Part shown: positions 8,074-17,144 of the stretch, piece after piece
How positions within the stretch are numbered: position 1 is the stretch's first letter
Layout: every line of letters starts with the position of its first letter
From: Paenibacillus contaminans
GTDB taxonomy: Bacteria; Bacillota; Bacilli; Paenibacillales; NBRC-103111
NCBI RefSeq assembly: GCF_003285015.1
Contig: NZ_QMFB01000051.1
Location: 1,795 to 49,914, forward strand
DNA length: 48,120 bases
Direction: 5' to 3'
Program-made: the position numbers and the translations under genes
The notes under the pieces: generated by a model
Seen by the model: the letters and a program-made list of their open reading frames with translations, nothing else
Told to the model about the DNA's origin: nothing
Database searches by the model: none

Positions 8074-10875
8074 TCAGGAAACGGACAGCGTACCGTTCCA
8101 ATCCGACGTCGTACCGTTCTGATAATATTCGTCGCACATGTAAAAATAAAGCTTGGCCGCCTGATCTTGCCTATTGATCTTGATCACTTGCACGAAAGCC
8201 TCGCGGGCGTCATAGAAGCGTCCCACTTGATAGAGCTCGACGCCGCGCTCGAACAGCGCCTTGGTCCGGTCTTTAAGCGCGCGGATCGTCTCCGTGTCTC
8301 CCTCGTAAACATCGTACAACACGATCGGCGCATCCTTGCCTTCGACGCGGATTAAGCCGAGACAGCGGTATTGAAAACGGTCGCGATTTACCACCGTCCT
8401 CATGACGTGCTCGGTAGCCAGAACGGATACGCCGAGCGTATCGGTCAGCTTCTCCAGCTCGTTCGCCATGTTGACGTCGTCGGAGATGACGTTGTTCTCC
8501 ATCCGCTTCTCTTCCCCGATGATGCCTAAACGGAGCGGTCCCTTATGAATCGCGATTCCGATATCGACCGGCTTGTATCCGGAGTTGGCGCGATGCATGT
8601 TGTAGATGTCCAGCTCCCTGCGCATCTCGATTGCGGACCGAAGCGCATCGTCGGAGCCGGAAGCGTTCGGGAACAGCGCCATAATGCCGGCGCCCAAGTA
8701 TTTATTGACCAGCCCTCCGTTATGGTGGATGTAAGGACCGAAACGTTTCAAATACGAGTTGATGAAATTAAAATTTTCTTCCGGCGTCAATCTTTTGGAC
8801 ATGCGGTAAAACGAGCGGATATTCGTTACGAGAATACTCATATCTTGTTCCACCTGATCGCCCAGCTGTACGTCGAGAATGCTCCTTTTATCCAAATACT
8901 GCAAAAACTGCTGCGGAACGAAACGGTAATACGCTTCGCTGAACCTTGTAATTTGAGCGATATAGTCGCGGATATGCTGCGTCATCATATTGAACTTCTC
9001 GCCGAGATCCTGGACTTCGTCCCGCGTTCGGATCGAAACCGACACATCCCAGTTGCCGCTTGCGATTTCCGTTACGCTTTTGCGCAGCTTGCGGATCGAA
9101 GCGAGCTGGAAATACGTCATGACCATAAACAAAACAATAAGGACGCCCGTAATGATCGCCAAATTTTGCACGATGCCGCGAAGCAGCTGCTTGCGGTGCT
9201 GGACGATGCCTTCGAGGTTTTTGCTTATTTCATAGAGGCCGACAACTTCGCCTTTGGCATTATATAGAGGGCTGAGCGCATACATCCAGGAACCCGTATC
9301 GTCCACCCACTGGTCGGTCACGACTTTGCCTTCTTTGATGACCTGCGCATTTGCGGGAGTGCTCTCGAACGGCTGGTACATGTAGGCGCTGTCGTCGTCT
9401 TCGATCAGCCGGTAAATAACCCCGTTCTCGACGCGATAAAGCGCTTTGTAATAATCGTCGTTCCGGAAATCGCTTTTTCCTTCAAAAACGAAATCCATGC
9501 TGCGGCGGAATTTTTGATAGTCCTCGTTCATGTAATCGAGCGGAGAATTCATTTGCTCCAGCTTGTCCCCGTCGATCAGATTGCGGCCGTTATGCGCCAG
9601 CATGGCAAGCTCCCTGAGCGATTCCTCTTCCAGCTTTTTGCTGAAATTCGTATAGATGAAATAAGACAGTACGGACATCGAGATGACGATGATCGGCACG
9701 AAAACCATGATTTGCTTCAGCATGAGCGAGATGCGCCGTTTCATCACGTAAACGTAGTAAATCAGCGCGGCAGCGGAAAAAGCAATCAGTGCAACAAGCG
9801 CCGCTCCCCATGTCAACAGCCGCATGGAGCGGTAACCACCTGAGTATAAAGCGCTGTCGATCGTCCGCTTCACTTCCCCGTTAGAGCCCAGCTGCATGAT
9901 CCTGTCCATCACCGTTACGGTTAGCTCTCCGTTACCGTTTACCATCAAGCTCCGCATGTCGTAGAAGCTTAACTCGTTCCCTTTCGCCTGCTGCTCCTCT
10001 GCTGAAAACAATGTTTCCAGCACATAAGGATTTTTCAGATTCAGACGGCTGATCGCATTCATGTAATAATCCAAAAAATAAAGATTACCGTTTCCGTCCG
10101 CCTTCAAGCTTTCCGGATAATTCCGATTCGTCCGGTTCGTACCTGGAAGAGGATAAACGACCGAGGACCGTCCGTCTGCCGCCAGCGAATATATTTCCCC
10201 GCTTCGCGTCGAATAGTAGATACTTCCGCGGGCGATGCCCTGAACCTCTTCCAAATATTTATTGTCCGGCAGCTTGAAGCTGAACGTCGTTTGCTTCTCC
10301 GAAGCGCCTTCGCCGAACCGGTACTGCGTGACGTCGGAATCCGCGTTCACATAATAATACAGGACATCGTCTTGCACCATAAGCGATTTGAAATTGCCTA
10401 CGCGCAAACGCTTTTTGTTGTTCTGATCGTAATAATCCAAGCGGTGAATGACTCTGTCGAACACGCCTTTGGGCGTAAAGCGGACGATTTGCTCCGATTT
10501 GACGCGAAGCCCGTAGGAATCAAGCACCGTATTGACCGTATACAAGTAACCTTTGGAGTCGACAGCCAGCTCGTTAAAATTATTCAGCTCGCTCACGGTG
10601 TCCGGCGTCTCGACGATTTCATACTGGATTTTATCCGAAGCGTCGAGCTTATAAATCGTTTTCTTCGAGTTCGCGATGACATACATGCTTCCATCGTCAC
10701 TCGTAAGCGCTGCGGACATGTTTTGTAAAGATATGGAGCTTTTCGTCGGCATTTCGACCGCAAGCTTTTGCTCCTCCGTATACTCCACCAGCATATTTCT
10801 GTGAAGATAGGCATACCAACCGCATGCTGCTGCCGCAATCGCCAGCAATACGAGACATGCTACAACCTTTTTCAT
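8074..10875 (-). CDS. beta-propeller / HAMP membrane protein with a catalytically degenerate class III cyclase domain and TPR tail
   Basis: A 933-residue membrane protein. In order: N-terminal membrane helix (5-24), an extracytoplasmic NHL-like beta-propeller (about 45-340, repeated GNLYFLD-type blades), two membrane helices (about 350-410), a second extracytoplasmic sensor segment (about 420-565), another helix, a HAMP linker (about 595-650), a class III nucleotidyl cyclase domain (about 675-865) and a short TPR-like tail. The two metal-binding aspartates are replaced (Asn685 in TNIRSF, Ala729 in KYLGAGIM) and the transition-state arginine is Glu806 (VNMANELE), though Asn802 and Lys725 remain. 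This family member should therefore not make cAMP or cGMP and may act as a pseudo-enzyme signal relay. A strong GGAGGGG site precedes the ATG. An acetyltransferase gene follows in the same operon. Confidence 0.85.
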   Translation of the reverse strand: MKKVVACLVLLAIAAAACGWYAYLHRNMLVEYTEEQKLAVEMPTKSSISLQNMSAALTSDDGSMYVIANSKKTIYKLDASDKIQYEIVETPDTVSELNNFNELAVDSKGYLYTVNTVLDSYGLRVKSEQIVRFTPKGVFDRVIHRLDYYDQNNKKRLRVGNFKSLMVQDDVLYYYVNADSDVTQYRFGEGASEKQTTFSFKLPDNKYLEEVQGIARGSIYYSTRSGEIYSLAADGRSSVVYPLPGTNRTNRNYPESLKADGNGNLYFLDYYMNAISRLNLKNPYVLETLFSAEEQQAKGNELSFYDMRSLMVNGNGELTVTVMDRIMQLGSNGEVKRTIDSALYSGGYRSMRLLTWGAALVALIAFSAAALIYYVYVMKRRISLMLKQIMVFVPIIVISMSVLSYFIYTNFSKKLEEESLRELAMLAHNGRNLIDGDKLEQMNSPLDYMNEDYQKFRRSMDFVFEGKSDFRNDDYYKALYRVENGVIYRLIEDDDSAYMYQPFESTPANAQVIKEGKVVTDQWVDDTGSWMYALSPLYNAKGEVVGLYEISKNLEGIVQHRKQLLRGIVQNLAIITGVLIVLFMVMTYFQLASIRKLRKSVTEIASGNWDVSVSIRTRDEVQDLGEKFNMMTQHIRDYIAQITRFSEAYYRFVPQQFLQYLDKRSILDVQLGDQVEQDMSILVTNIRSFYRMSKRLTPEENFNFINSYLKRFGPYIHHNGGLVNKYLGAGIMALFPNASGSDDALRSAIEMRRELDIYNMHRANSGYKPVDIGIAIHKGPLRLGIIGEEKRMENNVISDDVNMANELEKLTDTLGVSVLATEHVMRTVVNRDRFQYRCLGLIRVEGKDAPIVLYDVYEGDTETIRALKDRTKALFERGVELYQVGRFYDAREAFVQVIKINRQDQAAKLYFYMCDEYYQNGTTSDWNGTLSVS

Positions 10876-11062
10876 CCGTTTCGCCCCTCCTTACCGTCAA
10901 CATACGCCGATAGTCCTGTCGGACATCTGCGAGCGCATATCTATTTATAAGCTGCCTCTTATTGAAGAGTTGACGGTCAAGCACTCCCGGCGCGCGTTGC
11001 ACGGTCACGCGCCGGCTGTCAAAATCAGCAGTTTGAAGCTTGATCGTGAGCTATCAATCCGT
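10876..11062. other. intergenic spacer with hairpin and inverted repeat
   Basis: Between the TolC-like gene and the cyclase-like gene. A GC-rich hairpin (CCGGCGCG at 10987-10994 with CGCGCCGG at 11008-11015, 13-base loop) lacks a T-run on either strand. A 9-bp inverted repeat (ACCGTCAAC at 10893-10901, GTTGACGGT at 10969-10977) brackets the leader of the cyclase-like gene. It could be a leader structure or an operator. No clear promoter seen. Confidence 0.4.
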
Positions 11063-14000
11063 TTAATTAGCGCTAACTTTAATCGTTCCCGCAGCCTCGT
11101 TCCAATCGACTGTCAGCCCCAGCGCCTCCACTGCGAAACGCAGCGGGATCATCGCACGTCCCAGCACGAGGACCGCTGACGGAAGAAGCTCATAAGGCTC
11201 CCCGTCGACAAAAGCGATACTGCCGCCGACTTGGCAGACGATCGTCGTATCGTCTTTGGTGACGGTTACGGTCGCCGATTCCTGATCCCAGTCGACCGAC
11301 GCGCCGAACGCCTCCAAAAGCGGTCTGATTTGAATGTATGTATTGCCGTAAATTTGGACCGGAGGCACGTCGAATTTAAAATCGAGATCGCTCGACACGA
11401 TCGACTCGACAGCCAGCGGCGTTACTTCGCCGGCAGACGCTTCGCGTATTAGCTCGGCATATTCTTCCAGCTGCCGCAGCTCCTCGGCGGTATATTTCCG
11501 CTTCTCCGCTTGCTGCAGCTCCTCGGCCGACCGTTGCAGCCACTCATCCAGTAAAGGGCTGCTTGCAGCGCCTGCTTCCTGGAGAACCTCCGCCAATTCT
11601 TCGGCGATTTCCCGGGCTGCCGCCTGCTCTTCCTTTGCGACGAGCCGAATTTGCTGCTCCAGCGCTGCCGAGGAATCCGCGTACAGCTTTGCACGCTCCG
11701 TTTCGCTCTGCTCCTGCGCCGCATCAAAGGCAGCGTCCAGCATGGTTTTGGCATCTTTGAGCGCCGCCGCCGTTTCGGCAAAGCCGTTCTCCGCTGCCGA
11801 CAATTTCAGCTTGGCGTCAAGCAGCTTCCCGACGATGACATCGACCGTTTGAGCGTCTCCACCGCCGGCAAGGAGCGTTGTCAGCTGATCCTGAAGCTCA
11901 CCGGCAGATGCCGCGAGCTCCTCCTGAGTCGCTTCGCCCCCGCTTGCCGCGCCGCCTGCTCCAGATGCTCCGCCTTCGCCTGCCGCGCCACCTGCTCCAG
12001 ATGCTTCGCCTTCGCCTGCCGTGCCGCCTGCTCCCGATGCTTCGCCTCCGCCTGCCGCGCCGCCTGCTCCCGATGCTCCGCCAATCGCTGCCAGCTGAGC
12101 CGCCGCCGCTTTCGAGTCGCCCGCAAGCAGCGCTTCCAGCAGTCTATCCTGAGCTGTCAGCTCCGCCGCTCGCTCAGTAAGTCCGCTCAGCTCCTGCAAG
12201 CTTCCGTTCTCTTGAGCCGAAGCCTGCTCTTCAATATTTTTCTTGAGCTCCTTCGCGATCGACGCTTTTTGGCCGCGAAGCTCCTCTGCCGGCATCGCCG
12301 CCGATACTTCGCCAGGCTTCAGTATCTGAAGCAAAAGCTTCATGTCGGCAACCTTCTCCGCCGATACCACGGTCCGTGCCGATGGACGGGAAATCGCGTC
12401 CAAATCGGTCGCATTCTCGATGTTAATCCAAGCTCCTCCAGCAAATTCGGACTTGTAAAGGATCCCTTGCCCCGACGTATCGATCGTCTTCTGCGCCGCG
12501 ACAACATTCTCGGGCGTGAGCGCGTCGCGATGTATCATGTACGTGCCGATGATAAGCGTGCCGGCCGGAATCTCCGAATTCCCGGAAGACGGTTCCGGAC
12601 TAGACGAGCCGGCACTGCTCTTTCCGTCTTCCTCGATACGCGTCACCTTCATGACCCCTGAAGAGCCGTATCCTTCCAATCTCGCTTCCGCTGCGAGGGC
12701 GCCGTCCCTGAACAGCTTGACGAGCAGCGTATCCATACTGCCGAACACAAAGCTCAAATGACGTACCGGCTCTTTCAGCTTGACCGTATTGCCGATCTGC
12801 AGTCCGCCGGGCGCATACACCGCATAACTGTCGGCCTTCAATTCTTTATCCGCCGCTTTATCGAGCTTCAGCGAAAACTGTCCCGTCATCGTCGGTACAG
12901 GCTGATCCATGGTCCAGACGCCCGTCAGGCCTTTGGCTTGCTTCGGCGCTCCGCCGATCGCCTCCAACCCGTCGTCGACGTCCGCATAGGGCAGCTCCCC
13001 CGGTCGATAGTCGGCTTCGAGCGCCCCTCCCGTATCGAAATTCAGCTTCGATAAGGCGGACAAATAGCCGAATTGACTCGAGAGCACGCCGTTATCGGCC
13101 TGCTCGCGCGCCGTTATCGCCTGCTCCAGCCCGTCCTTCGCCAGCAATCCAAACCTGTAGTTACGCTCGGCAGCCGCTTGTTCGCCGGCCGACTTGTCGC
13201 GCTTCTTCAGCGCCTGCACATACGCTTCTTCAGCCGCTTTGGCGTCGAAGTAGGATTGCTTCACGCTGGCGGTTACCGACTTCCGGGCTTCTTTCTCCTG
13301 ATTGACCGCTTTATTCATCTCCAGCATCGAAACCGGAAGCGAATATTTCTGGTCGTCAAAATAACGCAGCCCGTCAAATTCCCCTTGAATCAGCGATTTC
13401 GGAATCGGAAGCGGGAGCCAAATAAACCCCTCCCACTCCTCCTTGATCTGCGTCAACATATTTTCATAAACCGCCATGAACGCTTCATGATCGAGATCCT
13501 GTATGTTGAACATGCTCTCTACGGCTTTCGTCGGACCGTTCCCGAATTTGCTTATGTAGAGCTTACGCGTAATCTCAATCCGGAAATCGGCCAGCTTGCG
13601 CGTTTCGGCTGCTTTAAAAAGCTCAAGGCTCGATTTCTCCGCAGCGTAGATAAATCCCCAAAGCCTGTCTTGATGCAAGCTGCCGTAATACGGCTGAAAG
13701 TCGAATGAAACCGGCTTGTCGAAGTTTTGGCCGATCTTGTCGCCAAGCGCAAGCCTCGCCTTTTTTGCGGCCAAGCCCGCCACTTTCAAATCGGACTGCG
13801 ATTTTTCCAGCTTTTGCTCCGCTTCCTCGGACTCCTGCTTGGCTAGCTCCGAATAAGTAAGCTTCGTACGCGCTTCCTTCGCGAGCCGCTCCGCTTCCGC
13901 CAGCTTGCCGCTTGCTCCCGTCTCAGCAAGGGAAGCTTGTACGGCTGACAGGAAAACCGTCTCGATCTCGTGCTTCACTTTCCGTTCCTGCGCAGCCAGC

Positions 14001-14341
14001 GACTGCTCCGCCTCGATCAGCTGCTTTTTGGCTTCCGGCTCCTTAAGACTGATTTCCAGATCCTTGCTCAAGCTGTGCGGCTTGGCAAATAAGCTCCGGT
14101 CCTTCGCCTCCTGACTTTTGACCGCATGCTGGGCTTGCTGGTACTCCGTTCTTTTTTTCGTCAGCTCCGTTCTCGCTTCCTTAAGAGCCGGGCTCGCCTT
14201 CAGCCCCTCCTGCATCGCATCGGCAAGCGAGAGCCGTTTACCGCCGTTGTCGAATGGCGCGGCCGCAGCCGGTTGCGACGTCGAACACACAGCCGCTATC
14301 GTCACCGCCAGACACCATTTGACAAGTCGAGAACTAAACAA
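11063..14341 (-). CDS. secreted TolC-like coiled-coil protein with C-terminal stalk domain
   Basis: A Sec-exported protein of 1092 residues. I chose the TTG start because a GAGGTG site lies 6 bases upstream and it leaves a compact signal peptide (MFSSRLVKW, hydrophobic core, cleavage near AAAA-PFD); longer versions start inside non-coding-looking DNA. The mature N-terminus reads LSLADAMQEGLKASPALKEA, the opening helix of TolC/outer-membrane-efflux proteins, and long Glu/Lys/Ala-rich coiled coils follow to about residue 440. A middle domain, an Ala/Gly-rich stretch of four 12-residue repeats and a further coiled coil lead to a C-terminal stalk domain (about the last 110 residues, with IRPLLEAFGASVDWD and PLRFAVEALGLTVDW), common in Paenibacillaceae surface proteins. 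A TolC fold is unexpected in an organism without an outer membrane; a wall-spanning or wall-bound role is a guess. First gene of the minus-strand block. Confidence 0.75.
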   Translation of the reverse strand: MFSSRLVKWCLAVTIAAVCSTSQPAAAAPFDNGGKRLSLADAMQEGLKASPALKEARTELTKKRTEYQQAQHAVKSQEAKDRSLFAKPHSLSKDLEISLKEPEAKKQLIEAEQSLAAQERKVKHEIETVFLSAVQASLAETGASGKLAEAERLAKEARTKLTYSELAKQESEEAEQKLEKSQSDLKVAGLAAKKARLALGDKIGQNFDKPVSFDFQPYYGSLHQDRLWGFIYAAEKSSLELFKAAETRKLADFRIEITRKLYISKFGNGPTKAVESMFNIQDLDHEAFMAVYENMLTQIKEEWEGFIWLPLPIPKSLIQGEFDGLRYFDDQKYSLPVSMLEMNKAVNQEKEARKSVTASVKQSYFDAKAAEEAYVQALKKRDKSAGEQAAAERNYRFGLLAKDGLEQAITAREQADNGVLSSQFGYLSALSKLNFDTGGALEADYRPGELPYADVDDGLEAIGGAPKQAKGLTGVWTMDQPVPTMTGQFSLKLDKAADKELKADSYAVYAPGGLQIGNTVKLKEPVRHLSFVFGSMDTLLVKLFRDGALAAEARLEGYGSSGVMKVTRIEEDGKSSAGSSSPEPSSGNSEIPAGTLIIGTYMIHRDALTPENVVAAQKTIDTSGQGILYKSEFAGGAWINIENATDLDAISRPSARTVVSAEKVADMKLLLQILKPGEVSAAMPAEELRGQKASIAKELKKNIEEQASAQENGSLQELSGLTERAAELTAQDRLLEALLAGDSKAAAAQLAAIGGASGAGGAAGGGEASGAGGTAGEGEASGAGGAAGEGGASGAGGAASGGEATQEELAASAGELQDQLTTLLAGGGDAQTVDVIVGKLLDAKLKLSAAENGFAETAAALKDAKTMLDAAFDAAQEQSETERAKLYADSSAALEQQIRLVAKEEQAAAREIAEELAEVLQEAGAASSPLLDEWLQRSAEELQQAEKRKYTAEELRQLEEYAELIREASAGEVTPLAVESIVSSDLDFKFDVPPVQIYGNTYIQIRPLLEAFGASVDWDQESATVTVTKDDTTIVCQVGGSIAFVDGEPYELLPSAVLVLGRAMIPLRFAVEALGLTVDWNEAAGTIKVSAN
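11931..12074. repeat. four tandem 36-bp repeats inside the TolC-like gene
   Basis: Four head-to-tail copies with breaks at 11966/11967, 12002/12003 and 12038/12039, differing at a few positions. On the minus strand each encodes a 12-residue SGAGG-type unit. The repeat number is probably variable between strains by slippage. Confidence 0.9.
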
Positions 14342-14779
14342 CCGAATCACCTCAAAATGGTAGAACCTCCGGCACCTCCGCACCGAAGGAAAGCGCCTGC
14401 TAAAGCGCGAAATATCGCGAAAGACGCTTAAACCTTGTTACTTTCATACTACTATATTTACCCAATAGACGCATCTATTAATTTGTAACTGCTGGCAACT
14501 ATTTGATTGCCGCCGCAGCCGGGTTTAGTGTACTATGAAGTTAGCATTTTTCGACAAGAATCATCGGCTTACCCGTCTTATGGGCGAGATCAGCGAACAA
14601 TATATTAAGCAAGATTTCAATGACAAGATTGTCCGTTTCATAGTTCCATCGACATTTCCGCCCGATGCGAAGCATGAAATAAGCACTAGCGGCCGCAATT
14701 GCAAGCTTCTCTTCGTTTTTGCGGGCGTTTTTGATTGTGCGGCTTCGCTTTGCGAGGTTGAACGAAGGAGGAATGTAAG
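14342..14779. other. divergent promoter region
   Basis: About 440 bases between the TolC-like gene (minus) and the DUF4280 gene (plus). Promoters for both operons should lie here. The segment 14430-14530 is AT-rich and carries the palindrome listed next. A 92-codon plus-strand frame from 14535 has no ribosome site and runs into the DUF4280 gene in another frame; I do not call it. No certain -35/-10 pair. Confidence 0.5.
14464..14479. promoter_or_regulatory. palindrome AATAGA-N4-TCTATT, candidate operator
   Basis: A perfect 6+6 inverted repeat with a 4-base spacer in the AT-rich middle of the divergent intergenic region. Its place suits a regulator binding site serving both operons. No known factor recognised. 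Confidence 0.3.
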
Positions 14780-15166
14780 ATGGGAATGCTCGTGTGCAAC
14801 GGCGCGATGCTAATGTGCAGCTTCGGAGCCGCTCCCTCTTCCCTAACCGTTATGCCGGTCAACCAGGTTACGACATCTACGCCTATCGCCAATATTATGG
14901 ATAACAAACCTATGGTCAATATTATGCCATTCGGCGTTTGCAATTCATTGGCGAATCCGACGGTCGCATCTGCAACCGCTGCCAGCCTCGGTGTTTTGAC
15001 CCCGATGCCTTGCGTGCCGGTGACGGCCGCGCCTTGGGTCCCGGGTTCTCCTACCGTCCTGGTAGGAAACATGCCGGCCTTGAATAACAACTCCAAATGC
15101 ATGTGCAACTGGGGCGGCGTCATTCAAATCCAGGTGCCCGGGCAATTTACGATCCAAGTTCCCTAG
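14780..15166 (+). CDS. DUF4280 PAAR-like spike-tip protein
   Basis: A 128-residue protein of the DUF4280 family, related to PAAR proteins that cap the spike of contractile injection systems and type VI secretion systems and often carry or recruit cargo. Visible hallmarks are the start VCNGAMLMCSFG, the repeated Pro/Gly/Asn-rich turns (VNIMPFGVCNS, TPMPCVP), the VLVGNMPALNNNSKCMC segment and six cysteines (6, 13, 54, 78, 107, 109), which may bind metal. The ATG has a perfect AGGAGG site 8 bases upstream. It is the first gene of a plus-strand operon with the MORN and phosphodiesterase genes. Its place far from the CIS baseplate genes is unusual; it is the only PAAR-like protein in the window. 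Confidence 0.85.
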   Translation: MGMLVCNGAMLMCSFGAAPSSLTVMPVNQVTTSTPIANIMDNKPMVNIMPFGVCNSLANPTVASATAASLGVLTPMPCVPVTAAPWVPGSPTVLVGNMPALNNNSKCMCNWGGVIQIQVPGQFTIQVP

Positions 15167-15285
15167 CACCGGCTGGTTTTGACGACTTCCGGCAAATCAT
15201 GGCTGACGGAACGGCTTGCTTCTCCGCAGCAGATTCCTTTCATAACTCGAGCCGATATTTTGCGACCGTTTACGAGGTGGTATTT

Positions 15286-17118
15286 GTGAGTAACGAAGTG
15301 GTGAAGACAGGCGAGAAAATATTGAAGCCGGTCCTTCATCCCTATATTCAGACGATCTTAAAGCCGGTGCGCGAGGCCAAAAAGCTCCCCTCCGTCGCCA
15401 TTCAAAAGTCCCAGGCGGTGCTTCGAAAATTTTTGGCGACCCGAGAATATTCGCTGAAAAGCTACGTAAGCATCGGAAGGTACTACGTTTCCAAGCGGCT
15501 GTTAGTCGCCGTTTTTATCGTCATTCTCGTGCTCGTTTACTTCCTCTTCATTAAGCCGCCTGCCTTTCTAAACAAATGGCTCGGCAAAGTTCCGACTATC
15601 CAGGCTTCCGCTCCCAAAGCAGCCTCGTTTACCGGAAAAGCGAAGGTTGTCGACGATGCCAAATTGCCGAAATATTCGGGCGAGCTGGTCGACGGCCTCT
15701 ATGCAGGCCAAGGCAAGCTGTATAACGATAACGGCAAGCTCATATATGAGGGCCAGTTCGACAAAGGACTCAAAAGCGGGACCGGCACGCTGTTCGACGA
15801 TAACGGAAACATCGCGTATAACGGACAATTTGCAGCCGACGTTTTCAACGGGATCGGCATGCTCTACTTCCCGGGCGAAGGCCGAAAAATCCGGTACGAG
15901 GGAGAATTTCAGAACGGAACTCCGGGCGGTGCCGGCAAAGAATACTACCCGACAGGCGAGCTTAAATACGAGGGATCGTTCAGTGCGGATACGTACAGCG
16001 GCGAAGGCAAGCTTTTTTATTCGGGCGGTAAAATACGCTACGAAGGCGGCTTCCAGGCGAGTCAATTCAGCGGCAGCGGCAAGCTGTTCAACGAACAGGG
16101 CGCCGTTCTGTATGAGGGCAACTTTGTGAACGGCAAATATGCCGGCGAGGGCGTCGAATATTATCCGAACGGCTTCGTCAAATACAAAGGGAGCTTCACC
16201 GGCGGCAGCTACCATGGGGAAGGCGAGTCCTTTTCGGAGAAAGGCGTACCGGCGTACAAAGGCACCTTTGCAAACGGTGCATTTCATGGAAGCGGAGAAC
16301 GATACGACGAAGAAGGAAGCCTACTTTATAAGGGCAGCTTCAAGAACAACGCATACGAAGGTCTGGGAACGGTATTCGATAAGGACGGAGCGGCCGTCGT
16401 CAAATCGTTCTTCAGCAACGGCAAGCTGAATCTTCAAGGCTTTATCGGTTTATCCAGTCAAAAAATCGAAGAGCTGCTCGGCAAACCGACCGAGGTGCTT
16501 CTCGCCGATTCCGCTTCTGCAGCCGGAGCGGGCACAGGGACGGGCGGCATCATTCCTGAGGACGCCGGCTCCGCTGCGGAAGAGAACGCCAACAATGCTT
16601 CAGCAGCGCCAGCCGCCAAATCGGATAATAAGGTAATCGTCGGCCTGCCCGCGGCAGAACCCGCCAAAAACCAAAACGCTGCATCCCAGCCGGATGCAAA
16701 AACGGTTACGGCCGGCAACGAATCCGCCGCAGCCGGCACGGACGACGCTCCGCTTACGCCTGATGCGGAAGCTGACGGACCCGTCAAGCTGAGGATGTCG
16801 TATACGAATCTCCAGATGGCGTTCGTGCTCGAATCGTCCGAGACGAATCCGAAGGAAGCGGTCGTCACCGACATTTCCTTATGGAGCAGCAAGGCGATTG
16901 CGCTTATCCAGCCGGATGTCGAAACGTTCAAGGATATCCAAAAGCCCAATGAGCTCGGCTACATCGTTATGGAGCTAAAGAAACCCGTGAACGGCAAATC
17001 GTACAGCAACAGTTACTTTAAAGATGATGCCCTTGTAAAGCTTACGCATATGAACGGCGACAAAAACGCTTACCAGCTCGATATAACGGCCGTTCCCCCC
17101 AAAGGAAACGGAGAATAA
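15286..17118 (+). CDS. membrane-anchored MORN-repeat protein
   Basis: A 611-residue protein. I chose the GTG with a GAGGTGG site 5 bases upstream; the frame is open 63 codons further, but those overlap the DUF4280 gene and look non-coding. An N-terminal segment of about 70 residues that is rich in Lys is followed by one membrane helix (about 71-91). About 11 MORN repeats of roughly 23 residues follow (about 134-385; units of the type YEGQF..G...G.G.L....G), then an Ala-rich linker and a C-terminal domain of about 100 residues (from KLRMSYTN) that I do not recognise. MORN repeats form beta-hairpin rods that bind lipids or partner proteins. The lysine-rich N-terminus suggests it stays inside with the repeats outside. 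It sits between the spike-tip and phosphodiesterase genes, so a cargo, adaptor or anchor role is possible but unproven. Confidence 0.8.
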   Translation: MSNEVVKTGEKILKPVLHPYIQTILKPVREAKKLPSVAIQKSQAVLRKFLATREYSLKSYVSIGRYYVSKRLLVAVFIVILVLVYFLFIKPPAFLNKWLGKVPTIQASAPKAASFTGKAKVVDDAKLPKYSGELVDGLYAGQGKLYNDNGKLIYEGQFDKGLKSGTGTLFDDNGNIAYNGQFAADVFNGIGMLYFPGEGRKIRYEGEFQNGTPGGAGKEYYPTGELKYEGSFSADTYSGEGKLFYSGGKIRYEGGFQASQFSGSGKLFNEQGAVLYEGNFVNGKYAGEGVEYYPNGFVKYKGSFTGGSYHGEGESFSEKGVPAYKGTFANGAFHGSGERYDEEGSLLYKGSFKNNAYEGLGTVFDKDGAAVVKSFFSNGKLNLQGFIGLSSQKIEELLGKPTEVLLADSASAAGAGTGTGGIIPEDAGSAAEENANNASAAPAAKSDNKVIVGLPAAEPAKNQNAASQPDAKTVTAGNESAAAGTDDAPLTPDAEADGPVKLRMSYTNLQMAFVLESSETNPKEAVVTDISLWSSKAIALIQPDVETFKDIQKPNELGYIVMELKKPVNGKSYSNSYFKDDALVKLTHMNGDKNAYQLDITAVPPKGNGE

Positions 17119-17144
17119 GGCTTAATTAGGGGGAATCAACCAGC

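Noticed and set aside
8074..10875. functional adenylate/guanylate cyclase
   Set aside because: Both metal-binding Asp and the transition-state Arg are replaced, so I call it a degenerate domain.
10987..11015. GC-rich hairpin as a terminator of the TolC-like gene
   Set aside because: No T-run follows the stem on either strand.
14535..14813. 92-codon plus-strand frame starting MKLAFFDKNHRL
   Set aside because: No ribosome binding site, runs over the start of the DUF4280 gene in another frame, and its second half looks non-coding.
15097..15285. N-terminal extension of the MORN protein
   Set aside because: It overlaps the DUF4280 gene, lacks a ribosome site and reads as out-of-frame sequence; the GTG at 15286 has a good GAGGTGG site.
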